The translations under genes and the position numbers were made by a program. A stretch of DNA of 9,112 bases, taken from positions 1 through 9,112 of the forward strand of contig CAIJOU010000440.1 in NCBI GenBank assembly GCA_903822375.1, given 5' to 3'. The notes beneath the pieces are model-generated. The model had not been told where the DNA came from. It did not search any database and saw only the letters and a list, made by a program, of their open reading frames with translations. This DNA comes from Candidatus Hydrogenedentota bacterium (GTDB lineage Bacteria > Hydrogenedentota > Hydrogenedentia > Hydrogenedentales > CAITNO01). Below, piece by piece: positions 1-7,188 of this stretch. The number at the start of each line of letters is the position of its first letter. Within the stretch, counting starts at the first letter, position 1.

Positions 1-5
1 CAACC

Positions 6-3000
6 ATGAGACTTCACCCTGTGCTGAAAACAGCCCTCCTCCTGCTCGTGCTCTGCACCGCAGTCAATGCGGCCCCGGCCGCGACGGACCTCGCGGCGCA
101 GTTTTCCGCGCCGCCTGCCTCGGCGCGGCCCTGGGTCTACTGGTTCTGGATTGACGGCAACATCACCCGCGAGGGCATCACGGCCGACCTGGAGGCGATG
201 GCGCGCGTGGGCATCGGCGGCGTGCTCATCATGGAGGTGGCGCAGGGCACCCCCACCGGACCCATCCCCTTTGCCAGCCCGCAATGGCGCGACCTGTTCA
301 AGCATGCCGTGACCGAGGCGGACCGTCTCGGCTTGGAAGTGAACATGAACAACGACGCGGGCTGGTGCGGCAGCGGCGGACCGTGGAACACACCCGAGCA
401 CGCCATGCAGAAGGTCGTGTGGACCGAGACGTCCGTGGACGGCCCGAAGGCCTTCGCGGAGGTGCTGCCGCAGCCGCAGGCCGTGGCGGACTTCTACAAG
501 GACATCGCCGTGCTGGCCTTCCCCACGCCGGACGGGGAAACGGTGCGCATGGCCGACCTGTCCCCCAAAATCAGCGCCAGCGAAACGGGACCGGACATGA
601 ATCCCGCACTGCTCATCGACGGCAATCCCGGCACCACCGTATCGCTGCCCAAGCCCACGCCGCAGCAGGCACAATGGGGTCCAGATAGAATTCGCGCAGC
701 CTTTTGAGGCGCGCACGGCCACGCTTGCCGTGCCCGAGGGGCAGGGCAAGGTTCACGCGCGCATTCAGGCTTCCGACGACGGACAGGCGTTCCGGACCGT
801 CAAGGAGTTTGAATTCTCGCCGGCGAGCCCGTCCACCAGTTTCCCCGCCGCCACGGGCAAGTTTTGGCGCTTTGAAATCACCCACCAGGACTCGCGCGCC
901 GACAAACTGGCACTCGGCGAACTGCGGCTGGGCGCCGAATTCCGCATTGAGAACGTGGACGGCAAGTCGGGCCGGGTATGGCAGTTTGCCGGCCTGCCCA
1001 CGCGCGATGCCAGCCTGCCCGCACAATTCGCCATTGCCCGTGACAAGGTCATCGACCTGTCCGACAAAATGGGCGCCGACGGCCGCCTCGCGTGGGACGT
1101 GCCGCCCGGAAAGTGGACGGTCCTCCGCTTCGGCCACACGACCACGGGCGCCCGGAACGCCCCCTCGCCCGCCTCGGGCACGGGCCTGGAATGCGACAAG
1201 CTGAGCAAGGAGGCCGTGGAGGCGCATTTCAACGGACTTATGAAAAAGCTCATCGACGACTGCGGCCCGCTGGTCGGCAAGGACGGCAGGGGCCTGACGA
1301 TGACGCACATCGACAGTTGGGAGGTCGGCTCGCAGAACTGGACGCCCAGGTTCCGCGAGGACTTTCTCGAGCGGCGCGGCTATGACCCGCTGCCGCTGCT
1401 GCCCATCCTGACGGGCCGCGCCATCACCAACGCCGAAGTCTCCGAGCGTTTCCTGTGGGACATGCGCCTCACCATCGGCGACCTCGTGGCCGACAACTAT
1501 GCGGGCCATCTGCGCGAACTGAGCAACCGCAACGGCATCAAGCTGTCCATCGAGGCCTACGGCGACTGCGTGTTCGACAACCTGGTCTACGCCGGCCGCG
1601 CCGACATGCCCATGAGTGAGTTTTGGATGGGCGGCAGCGCGATGCAGCTGGGCAAGACCATGTCCTCTGCGGCGCACACCTACGGGCACCCCATCGTCCC
1701 GGCGGAGAGCTTCACCGCGGCTGAGGAAAGCGGACGCTGGAAACAGCACCCGTGGTCGATCAAGGCGCTGGGCGACCAGTCCTTCTGCGAGGGCGTGAAC
1801 CGCTTCGTGTTCCACCGTTACGCCATGCAGCCCTGGCTCGACCGTGCGCCCGGCATGACCATGGGCCCCTGGGGCCTGCACTACGAGCGCACCGAAACCT
1901 GGTGGAACGTGAGCGGTCCCTGGCACGAATACCTGGCGCGCTGCCAGTTCCTGCTGCAGCAGGGCCGCTTCGCGGCCGACGTGGCCTACTGCATCGGCGC
2001 AAGCGCGCCCAATGACGCCGTGCCGCGCGGCAATCTGAACCCGCCGCTGCCCGCCGGGTATGACTTCGATTCGGCCACCGAAGAGATTACGATGCAGATG
2101 GAGGTGCGCGACGGGCGACTGGTGCTGCCCGGCGGCATGCAGTACCGCGTGCTGGTGCTGCCCACCAGCGACCGCATGACGGTCGGTCTGATGCGCAAGG
2201 TCAAGGCGTTGGTCGAGGCGGGCGCCGTCGTGGTCGGCACGCCCCCGGACCGTTCGCCCAGTCTTGCCGGATTCCCCGGCTGCGATGGGGAAATCCGCGC
2301 GCTCGCGGCCGAACTGTGGAACACGGACCCCGGCAAGAAGCACGTGCTGGCGAATGTGACCATGGAGAAGGTCTTTGCCGACCTGGGCCTGCGGCCCGAC
2401 TTCATCAGCAAGCCGCGCTTGCGCTGCATTCACCGCATCCTCGACGGCGCGGACGTCTATTTTGTTGCCAATCCGCAGCCCTTCGCCGTTGACACCGTGT
2501 GCGGCTTCCGCGTCACCGGCCTGCAGCCCGAACTGTGGCACCCCGACACGGGCCGGCAGGAATTGGCCGCCGTGTATGAGGACAAGAATGGTGTGACAAG
2601 CCTGCCGATTCGTTTGGACGCGTCCGGCTCGGTCTTCGTCGTCTTCCGCAATGCGCCCAAGGAAGAGGCCATCCGGTCCGCGGTGCGCGAGGGTCAGGAA
2701 TTCCTGCCCGGCGCGGACCTCATGCCGAAGCTCAGCGTGGACAAGGCCGTGTACGGCGTGCTGGAAGACCCCGCGCTGACGCGCGACGTGCGCGCCGAGC
2801 TGCAGCAGATGATTGATGACGGCGCGCATCAGATTAAGGTCATCCAAATGGCGCAGGGCGGCGACCCGGCCTATTTAAAGGTGAAATCGCTCGTTGTCGA
2901 GTACACGGTGGGCGGTCAGCACATTACCGTGACCGGAAGAGACAACGAAACCGTCGAACTGCCCGACTACGCGCCGAAGGTGGTCATCGGCAAGGCTCGT

Positions 3001-3930
3001 TACGGCGTGCTGGCCGACCCGGCCTCCACGCGCGACGTGTGCGCCAAGGCGCAGCATCTGGTCGACATGGGCGTGTACAGTTTCCCCGTCACCCGCATGG
3101 CCGAGGGCGACGACCCCGCGCAGGGCGTGGTGAAAACGCTGGAAATGGAATACACCGTCGACGGAAAGCCTGCCACGGCCAGAGGCAATGATTCGGACGC
3201 GATCACGCTGGCCACGCCGCCCGTGGTGGAGAAGGAGCCCGTCGGACAACTGTGGCGCGACGAAAACGGCCGGCTCATTCTCGAAGCCTGGCAGTCGGGG
3301 GTGCATATACTGAAGACGGCCTCGGGCAAGACGTTGGTCTGTCATGTGGCGTCACAGCCCGCGCCGTTCGAGATTACGGGCCCATGGGATGTCGCATTTG
3401 CCCCCGGCATGGACGCTCCGGCAAAGACCACTTTTGACAGGCTCCTCTCCTGGAGCGACAGCGGCGACGATGCCATCAGGCATTTCTCGGGCTCCGCAAT
3501 CTACACCAAGAGCTTCACGCTGCCCGCGGAGTTCCCCGATGCGGACGCGCGCCTCTATCTCGACCTCGGCGACGTGCAGATCATGGCGCGCGTGAAACTC
3601 AACGGAAAAGACCTCGGCATCCTGTGGAAACCGCCCTTCCGCGTGGACGTTACGGACACGGTGAAACCGGGCGACAACACGCTGGAGGTCGAGGTGGTCA
3701 ACCTGTGGGTCAACCGGCTCATCGGCGACGAGCAGTTGCCGGAAGACTCCGAGCGCAACGCCGACGGCTCGCTCAAGACCTGGCCGCAGTGGCTGCTAGA
3801 CGACAAGCCGAGCCCGACAGGCCGCCACACCTTCACCACATGGCGTCTCTGGAAGAAAGACTCGCCGCTGGTGCCGTCCGGCCTCCTGGGACCGGTGAAG
3901 ATCGTGGCTACGCAGCGGGTGGCGGTGTAG
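6..3930 (+). CDS. Exported GH106-like alpha-L-rhamnosidase, interrupted by a +1 frameshift
   Basis: Large secreted glycoside hydrolase, probably removing alpha-L-rhamnosyl groups from polysaccharides. The frame opened at 6 stops at 705-707, but dropping one G from the run 676-679 joins it to the frame ending at 3930, giving about 1,307 residues (numbering below is for that product). Residues 1-22 form a signal peptide (LLLLVLCTAVNA, cleavage before AP). The motif RPWVYWFWIDGNIT, followed by a GIGGV strand, is typical of the GH106 barrel. A discoidin-like beta-sandwich insert spans about 195-310, and the barrel resumes to about 650. E439 (DSWEVGSQNW) and E567 (PAESF) are the likely catalytic pair; their spacing of 128 resembles that recalled for the GH106 enzyme BT0986 (E461/E593). 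A GATase-like region (650-775), a beta-sandwich (790-890), two DUF3395-like repeats (913-1068) and a C-terminal GH2-like sugar-binding domain (1125-1240) follow. Only 5 bases precede the ATG, so no RBS can be seen. Rhamnosidase specificity is inferred from the family; the fold is surer. Confidence -1.
676..679 (+). other. Frameshift site: extra G in a GGGG run
   Basis: Upstream translation reads ...PQQAQW and then leaves the family pattern, ending 10 codons later. Skipping one G continues as VQIEFAQPFEARTATLAV, a natural beta-strand of the discoidin-like domain, and stays open for more than 1,080 codons. The junction is tgg-(g)-gtc. A homopolymer indel, either a sequencing or assembly error or a recent mutation, is the simplest explanation. 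No canonical slippery heptamer is visible. Confidence -1.
2743..3213 (+). repeat. Two tandem DUF3395-like repeats inside the GH106-like protein
   Basis: This is a protein-level repeat. Copy 1 covers residues about 913-986 (2743-2964) and copy 2 about 996-1068 (2992-3213). Both start with KAxYGVLxDPAxTRDV, continue with a helix-like segment ending in a glycine turn, then show (Q/E)GxDPA, a strand like L(V/E)xEYTVxG(Q/K), and a closing strand ending in xLP or TLA. The pattern (YG..., DV..., GDPA, K-L-x-V-x-Y-x-V-D-G) resembles the DUF3395 domain first described at the C-terminus of DnaJC11 and also seen in extracytoplasmic proteins of PVC-type bacteria. Its role is unknown; a binding or spacer domain is my inference. 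The assignment to DUF3395 is from memory of the pattern. Confidence -1.
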
Positions 3931-3999
3931 CAGGACCATGTTTTCCGTATACCTGACAGAGAGTCCCGCGCGGCGAGGAAACGGGTCTTTCTCGTTTTC

Positions 4000-4211
4000 G
4001 GCCCCGTAGGGGCCGCACAATAGTAGCCACGGGTGACCGAAGGGAACCCGTGGTTATCGGAAAAAATGACGACTTCCCCAACGGGGGCGAACACCTTGGG
4101 ACCACGCGCCGCATCTTGTTCGCCCCCTCCGGGGACAATGAACAACGGCCTTTTTCCGCAGGTTCCGCTTCGCTTCACCTGCGGCTATTGTTGTGTACCC
4201 CCTTGCGGGGG
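4000..4211. repeat. Inverted pair of three-hairpin repeat units (cluster 1)
   Basis: Two units face each other across a spacer of 23 bases. Left unit (+, 4000-4093): stem 1 GGCCCC-GTA-GGGGCC (4000-4014), a linker ending AGTAG, stem 2 CCACGGGT/ACCCGTGG (4027-4034 with 4046-4053), an A-rich spacer, then stem 3 CCCC/GGGG (4076-4079 with 4083-4086) and the tail CGAACA. Right unit (minus, 4117-4211): stem 3 at 4124-4134, stem 2 CCGCAGGT/ACCTGCGG (4156-4163 with 4177-4184), a linker read as AATAG on the minus strand, and stem 1 CCCCC/GGGGG (4198-4202 with 4207-4211). The innermost parts form a perfect 11-base inverted repeat, GGGGGCGAACA (4083-4093) with TGTTCGCCCCC (4117-4127). It fills most of the 338-base gap between the rhamnosidase and the esterase. 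No poly-T tract follows the stems, so they are not ordinary intrinsic terminators. Confidence -1.
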
Positions 4212-4255
4212 CAAGACAGGGATGTGAAACAGCCGCGTGAGTACCACATCAACCG

Positions 4256-4260
4256 AAAGG
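4256..4260 (+). promoter_or_regulatory. Ribosome binding site of the exported esterase
   Basis: AAAGG lies 8 bases before the ATG at 4269. It fixes the start there rather than at the in-frame ATG at 4050, whose extension would be translated repeat DNA and would bury the signal peptide. Confidence -1.
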
Positions 4261-4268
4261 TTCTTCAC

Positions 4269-5501
4269 ATGAACACGAGAAACGTCCTCTCCCGCGCGTC
4301 CATCGTCGCGCTCAGCCTCGCATTCCTTGCGCTTTGCGCCTTGGCGCCCGCGGCCGAACCGTCCGCGATGCCCTGGGACACACGGGCCCTCTTCCAAGCG
4401 CCCAAAAGCGCGCCCGCCGAGGGTTTCTCCGAAGAGGGTGTCTCCGCGCTCTTTTATGACGGTGTGCCTTACAAGGACACGCCCACGCGTGTCTTCGCGT
4501 GGTACGGCGTGCCCAAGACGGAGCCGGGCAAGAAGGTTCCCGCCATGGTGCTGGTGCACGGCGGCGGCGGCACGGCCTTCGCCGTGTGGGTACGCCTTTG
4601 GAACAGCCGCGGCTATGCCGCCATCGCGATGGACACCTGCGGGTGTGTGCCGCGCGGCTCCTACAACAAGTGGGACCGCGACGCGCAGGGCGGCCCGGCC
4701 GGCTGGGGCGATTTCGAGCACATCGACGCGCCCACGACCGACCAGTGGAGCTATCACGCGGTGGCCGACGTCGTGCTCGCCCACTCGCTGATTCGCTCCT
4801 TCCCCGAAGTGGACGCGGCCCGCACCGGCATCACGGGCATCTCCTGGGGCGGCTACCTGACCTGCATCACGGCGGGCGTGGACAACCGGTTCAAGCTCGC
4901 CGTGCCCGTCTACGGCTGCGGTTTCCTGGGCGACAATTCGGCATGGCTCGAAGCGTTCGCGGGGATGGGTGCGGAAAAGTCCGCCAAATGGCTCGGCCTA
5001 TGGGACCCGTCGGTCTACCTGCCGCAAGCGGCCATGCCGATGCTCTGGGTGACCGGCACCAACGATTTCGCCTACCCCATGGACTCGCTGCAAAAATCCT
5101 ACCGCCTGCCCAAGCCGCCGCACACACTGGCGATCCGTCCGCGCATGCCCCACGGCCACGGCGGCGCCGGGGAGAACCCCGAGGAAATCCACGCCTTCGC
5201 CGACAACATTCTGAACGGCAGCACGCCGCTGGCCACCGTCACCAAACAGGGCCGCGACGGCAACAAGGTCTGGGCGGAATACGCCGCGAAAGAGCCGATC
5301 ACCAAGGCCGAACTCCACTACACCAAAGCCATCGGTAAATGGCAGGACCGGCTATGGGAAGCCGCCCCGGCCCAACTCGACACCAAGGCCAACCGGGCCA
5401 GCGCGGAACTCCCCGAAGGCGTGACGGTCTACTACATCAACCTCACCGACGCGCACGACCTGATAGTGAGCAGCGAACATGAGGAACTGCCCGCGAAGTA
5501 G
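4269..5501 (+). CDS. Exported alpha/beta-hydrolase, acetyl-esterase / prolyl-oligopeptidase-like
   Basis: Probable secreted serine esterase of 410 residues. Residues 1-29 form a signal peptide: a basic start (NTRNVLSR), a hydrophobic core, and cleavage near APAA before E30. HGGGG at 97-101 is the oxyanion-hole strand-turn. S192 in GISWGG is the nucleophile, D266 (GTNDFAYP) the likely acid, and H295 or H297 (MPHGHG) the base. Residues from about 325 to the end form a separate beta-rich domain of the kind that follows the catalytic core in PhoPQ-activated/acetyl-xylan-esterase-like proteins. The start at 4269 is supported by AAAGG 8 bases upstream. It lies 338 bases after the rhamnosidase on the same strand, which suggests joint polysaccharide degradation (deacetylation plus rhamnose removal), but the repeat-filled gap may separate transcription. 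Substrate is unknown: peptidase activity or a xenobiotic ester cannot be excluded. The fold and triad are confident. Confidence -1.
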   Translation: MNTRNVLSRASIVALSLAFLALCALAPAAEPSAMPWDTRALFQAPKSAPAEGFSEEGVSALFYDGVPYKDTPTRVFAWYGVPKTEPGKKVPAMVLVHGGGGTAFAVWVRLWNSRGYAAIAMDTCGCVPRGSYNKWDRDAQGGPAGWGDFEHIDAPTTDQWSYHAVADVVLAHSLIRSFPEVDAARTGITGISWGGYLTCITAGVDNRFKLAVPVYGCGFLGDNSAWLEAFAGMGAEKSAKWLGLWDPSVYLPQAAMPMLWVTGTNDFAYPMDSLQKSYRLPKPPHTLAIRPRMPHGHGGAGENPEEIHAFADNILNGSTPLATVTKQGRDGNKVWAEYAAKEPITKAELHYTKAIGKWQDRLWEAAPAQLDTKANRASAELPEGVTVYYINLTDAHDLIVSSEHEELPAK

Positions 5502-5513
5502 TTTTCTCCGCGC

Positions 5514-5597
5514 TTCTCTGCGTCCTCCGCGCCTCTGCGATAAAAGTCTTCAGGGCATGAACGCAGAGATGCAAAGTGCGCGGAGGTGCGCAGAGAT
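5514..5597. repeat. Nested inverted repeat of CTCTGCG/CCTCCGCGC type
   Basis: Three consecutive complementary blocks form one long imperfect hairpin. TCTCTGCG (5515-5522) pairs with CGCAGAGA (5589-5596), CCTCCGCGC (5524-5532) with GCGCGGAGG (5578-5586), and CTCTGCG (5533-5539) with CGCAGAG (5562-5568). It begins 13 bases after the esterase stop. The repetitive 'CTCTGCG / CTCCGCG' wording is of a kind seen as dispersed intergenic repeats in several bacterial phyla. It could act as an RNA 3'-end stabiliser or be a relic element. It lacks a following T-run. Confidence -1.
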
Positions 5598-5702
5598 CAC
5601 ACAAGACATGCCGTCGTTCCGAAACCTACCATGTGTCCGCGATGGCCATTCTGCGCGACCTTCGTGGCATGGTAGAATCCATCACAACTCTCGATTGAGT
5701 GT

Positions 5703-6596
5703 ATGGAAACAATGAGTACCCTCAGTTCAACTCAACCGAAACTTCTCATGGTGGACACGCCGCACGGACCCGTGGAGTACACGCTGTCCGGCGAGGGCCC
5801 GTTGACCGTGCTGGCGCTTCACGGCGCGATGGGCGGATATGATCAGGCCGAACTCCTTGCCCGCGCCGTCGGGTCTCCCGAGTTTCGGGTCCTGTCCGTA
5901 TCGCGGCCAGGCTATCTCGGAACCCTCCTCTTTGTTGGGCAGACTCCGGAGCAACAAGCCGATGTCTATGCCGAACTGATTGATGCGCTGGAGATTCCGC
6001 AAGTGGCCGTGGTGGCCATCTCCGGCGGAGGGCCGAGTGCGATTCATTTCGCGCTGCGCCACCCGGACCGATGCCGATGTCTTGTCCTGATTTCCACCAC
6101 CGGCGGAAGAGTGACTGAGCGCCTGCCCATGGCCTTCTACTTGCTGAAATTCCTGGGCCGTTGGCCCGCTCTCCTCCGATTCATGCGGGGGAAAGCGTCG
6201 CAGGACCTGGAAAGCTACCTGTGCCGTTCCATCACCGACCCGGCCATTCTCACGCGTACTCTTGCAGATCCCGAAGTGCGCCCGCTGCTCGACGAAATGA
6301 TGCGGATGAGCGGAGACCGCATCGGCGCGCGACTGCCGGGAACCTTCAACGACGTCACGATTACGCGAACCCGAGACTACCCGCTGGAACAGATTGCTGC
6401 TCCCACGCTGGTTGTGCACGGCACCGCCGACCCCTTCGTACCCTTCGAACAGCACGGCAAGGTGCTTGCGTCAAGAATACCCGGCGCCGAACTTCTCGCC
6501 GTCGAGGGTGGTGAACATATGACCATTTTCACGCATCGGGATGTCGTCAGACCGCGGGTGGTAGATTTCCTCGAAACACATGCAAGCGTGAGATAA
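5703..6596 (+). CDS. Cytoplasmic alpha/beta-hydrolase fold protein
   Basis: A 297-residue single-domain alpha/beta-hydrolase without signal peptide or membrane segment. HG at residues 40-41 (LALHGAMGG) provides the oxyanion-hole motif. S107 in AISGGG is the nucleophile, with Ala in place of the usual first Gly of GxSxG. D243 (HGTADPFVP) and H272 (GEHMTIF) complete the triad. A helical cap lies between, about residues 130-215. The length matches ordinary esterase, lactonase or haloperoxidase-like members, and the substrate cannot be told. The start is uncertain: ATG at 5703 and ATG at 5712 (MSTLSS) are both in frame and neither has a strong Shine-Dalgarno. It sits 201 bases after the esterase with its own leader, and converges on nuoN, so it is probably a separate transcription unit. 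Confidence -1.
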   Translation: METMSTLSSTQPKLLMVDTPHGPVEYTLSGEGPLTVLALHGAMGGYDQAELLARAVGSPEFRVLSVSRPGYLGTLLFVGQTPEQQADVYAELIDALEIPQVAVVAISGGGPSAIHFALRHPDRCRCLVLISTTGGRVTERLPMAFYLLKFLGRWPALLRFMRGKASQDLESYLCRSITDPAILTRTLADPEVRPLLDEMMRMSGDRIGARLPGTFNDVTITRTRDYPLEQIAAPTLVVHGTADPFVPFEQHGKVLASRIPGAELLAVEGGEHMTIFTHRDVVRPRVVDFLETHASVR

Positions 6597-6687
6597 CAGC
6601 AAAGAAACATATGGACGAATTGGGATTTGCAGGGTAATTCTATGCCAGTGTGAAGAGAGGTGACTCTCTGGCCAGGCCCCCCCCGCA

Positions 6688-6913
6688 CTTCCCCGAAGGG
6701 GAAGAATGTGAATAGCCGGAGGTGACCGAAGGGCACCTCCGGCACAAGACCGATACGGTCAACCCCGTAGCGGGTTGAATGTGTATGGATGCACGCGCAG
6801 ACGTTGGAACCCCACATTCAACCCCATTCGGGGTTGATGAAAATGTTGGCGACCTGCTTTCCGGAGCTTCCCTGCGGTCACCTCCGGCTACTCACATTGG
6901 TCCCTTCGGGACC
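6688..6913. repeat. Inverted pair of three-hairpin repeat units (cluster 2)
   Basis: Left unit (+, 6688-6783): stem 1 CTTCCCC-GAA-GGGGAAG (6688-6704), a linker with AATGTG and AATAG, stem 2 CCGGAGGTG/CACCTCCGG (6716-6724 with 6734-6742), a small stem GACCG-ATA-CGGTC (6748-6760), then stem 3 TCAACCC/GGGTTGA (6759-6765 with 6772-6778; its first two bases overlap the small stem) and the tail ATGTG. Right unit (minus, 6813-6913): stem 3 TCAACCCC-ATTC-GGGGTTGA (6818-6837), stem 2 CCGGAG/CTCCGG (6861-6866 with 6882-6887, one mismatch beyond), and stem 1 GGTCCC-TTC-GGGACC (6899-6913). The inner ends form a perfect 9-base inverted repeat, TTGAATGTG (6775-6783) with CACATTCAA (6813-6821). The architecture is the same as in the cluster at 4000-4211. 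Confidence -1.
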
Positions 6914-6963
6914 GAAGAATACGGCCGTCTACGATCAACAATGCGGCAACAGAACGGACCACA

Positions 6964-7051
6964 CCGTCACCCCCGCGAAGGCGGCGGTCCAGGCTCTCAC
7001 ATACGCCCAAGCCTTGACAAGCCTGGATTCCCGCCTCCGCGGGAAAGACGG
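6964..7051. repeat. MITE-like element with about 31-base imperfect terminal inverted repeats
   Basis: The left end (6964-6994) begins CCGTCACCCCCGCGAAGGC and the right end (7021-7051) finishes CCGCGGGAAAGACGG. The ends are complementary at about 24 of 31 positions, around a 26-base centre. Each arm is itself nearly palindromic; the right one is TTCCCGC-CTCC-GCGGGAA (7028-7045). The wording 'GTCAcCCCCGCGAAgGCGG...CCTGGATTCCCGC' is that of a widespread class of dispersed bacterial palindromic elements. No coding capacity. Mobilisation in trans is inferred. Confidence -1.
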
Positions 7052-7120
7052 GGAAAAGGGTTTTCGCCGCGTAATCTGGCCGAGTTCCGAAACCCTGCAT
7101 ATCTTCGGAAAACCCCTATC

Positions 7121-7132
7121 GCGGGAGTGACG
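7121..7132. repeat. Fragment resembling the MITE-like element end
   Basis: GCGGGAGTGACG resembles the outer end of the 6964-7051 element (GCGGGAAAGACGG on the right arm; GCGGGGGTGACGG as the complement of the left arm). It may be a truncated third end, either a decayed copy or the true boundary of a larger element. It is short, so chance similarity is possible. Confidence -1.
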
Positions 7133-7160
7133 AAATGGAGGGGAGCAAAGAGGGCTGGTC

Positions 7161-7188
7161 GGTGCGCTCCGCTTCGCTTCGCGACACC
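7161..7188. terminator. GC-rich hairpin just downstream of nuoN
   Basis: GGTGCGC (7161-7167) can pair imperfectly with GCGACACC (7181-7188) around TCCGCTTCGCTTC. It ends 6 bases from the nuoN stop codon, a position suited to a 3'-end stem of the nuo transcript. There is no clear U-tract on the nuo-sense strand, so termination is a guess. Its loop is identical over 13 bases to the stem-2 loop of the repeat unit at 4164-4176, so it may instead be a decayed repeat copy. Confidence -1.

Noticed and set aside
676..707. Programmed +1 frameshifting in the rhamnosidase
   Set aside because: There is no canonical slippery heptamer, internal Shine-Dalgarno or rare-codon stop context that I can identify, and a G-run indel explains it more simply.
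613..2847. Very long open frame (744 codons) on the minus strand
   Set aside because: It lies opposite the GH106-like gene, whose protein has clear domains and motifs. The antisense product is His/Arg/Gly/Val-rich with no recognisable family, as expected for a shadow frame in GC-rich coding DNA.
3961..3997. Intrinsic terminator after the rhamnosidase (CCCG...CGGG followed by a T-rich stretch)
   Set aside because: The stem is only four perfect pairs with a long loop, and the T-rich stretch is interrupted; too weak to call.
3555..4178. Minus-strand frame of 207 codons overlapping the end of the rhamnosidase and the repeat cluster
   Set aside because: Half is antisense to a real gene and half is translated palindromic repeat; there is no family resemblance.
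4050..4268. N-terminal extension of the exported esterase from an upstream in-frame ATG
   Set aside because: It would translate the inverted repeat units and place a signal peptide internally. The ATG at 4269 has a good ribosome binding site and a normal signal peptide.
5673..5678. TAGAAT as a -10 promoter box for the small hydrolase
   Set aside because: It has no recognisable -35 partner at the right distance, and sigma specificity in this organism is unknown.
4000..6913. CRISPR array
   Set aside because: The repeats are structured units in inverted pairs, not regularly spaced direct repeats with unique spacers, and no cas genes are present.
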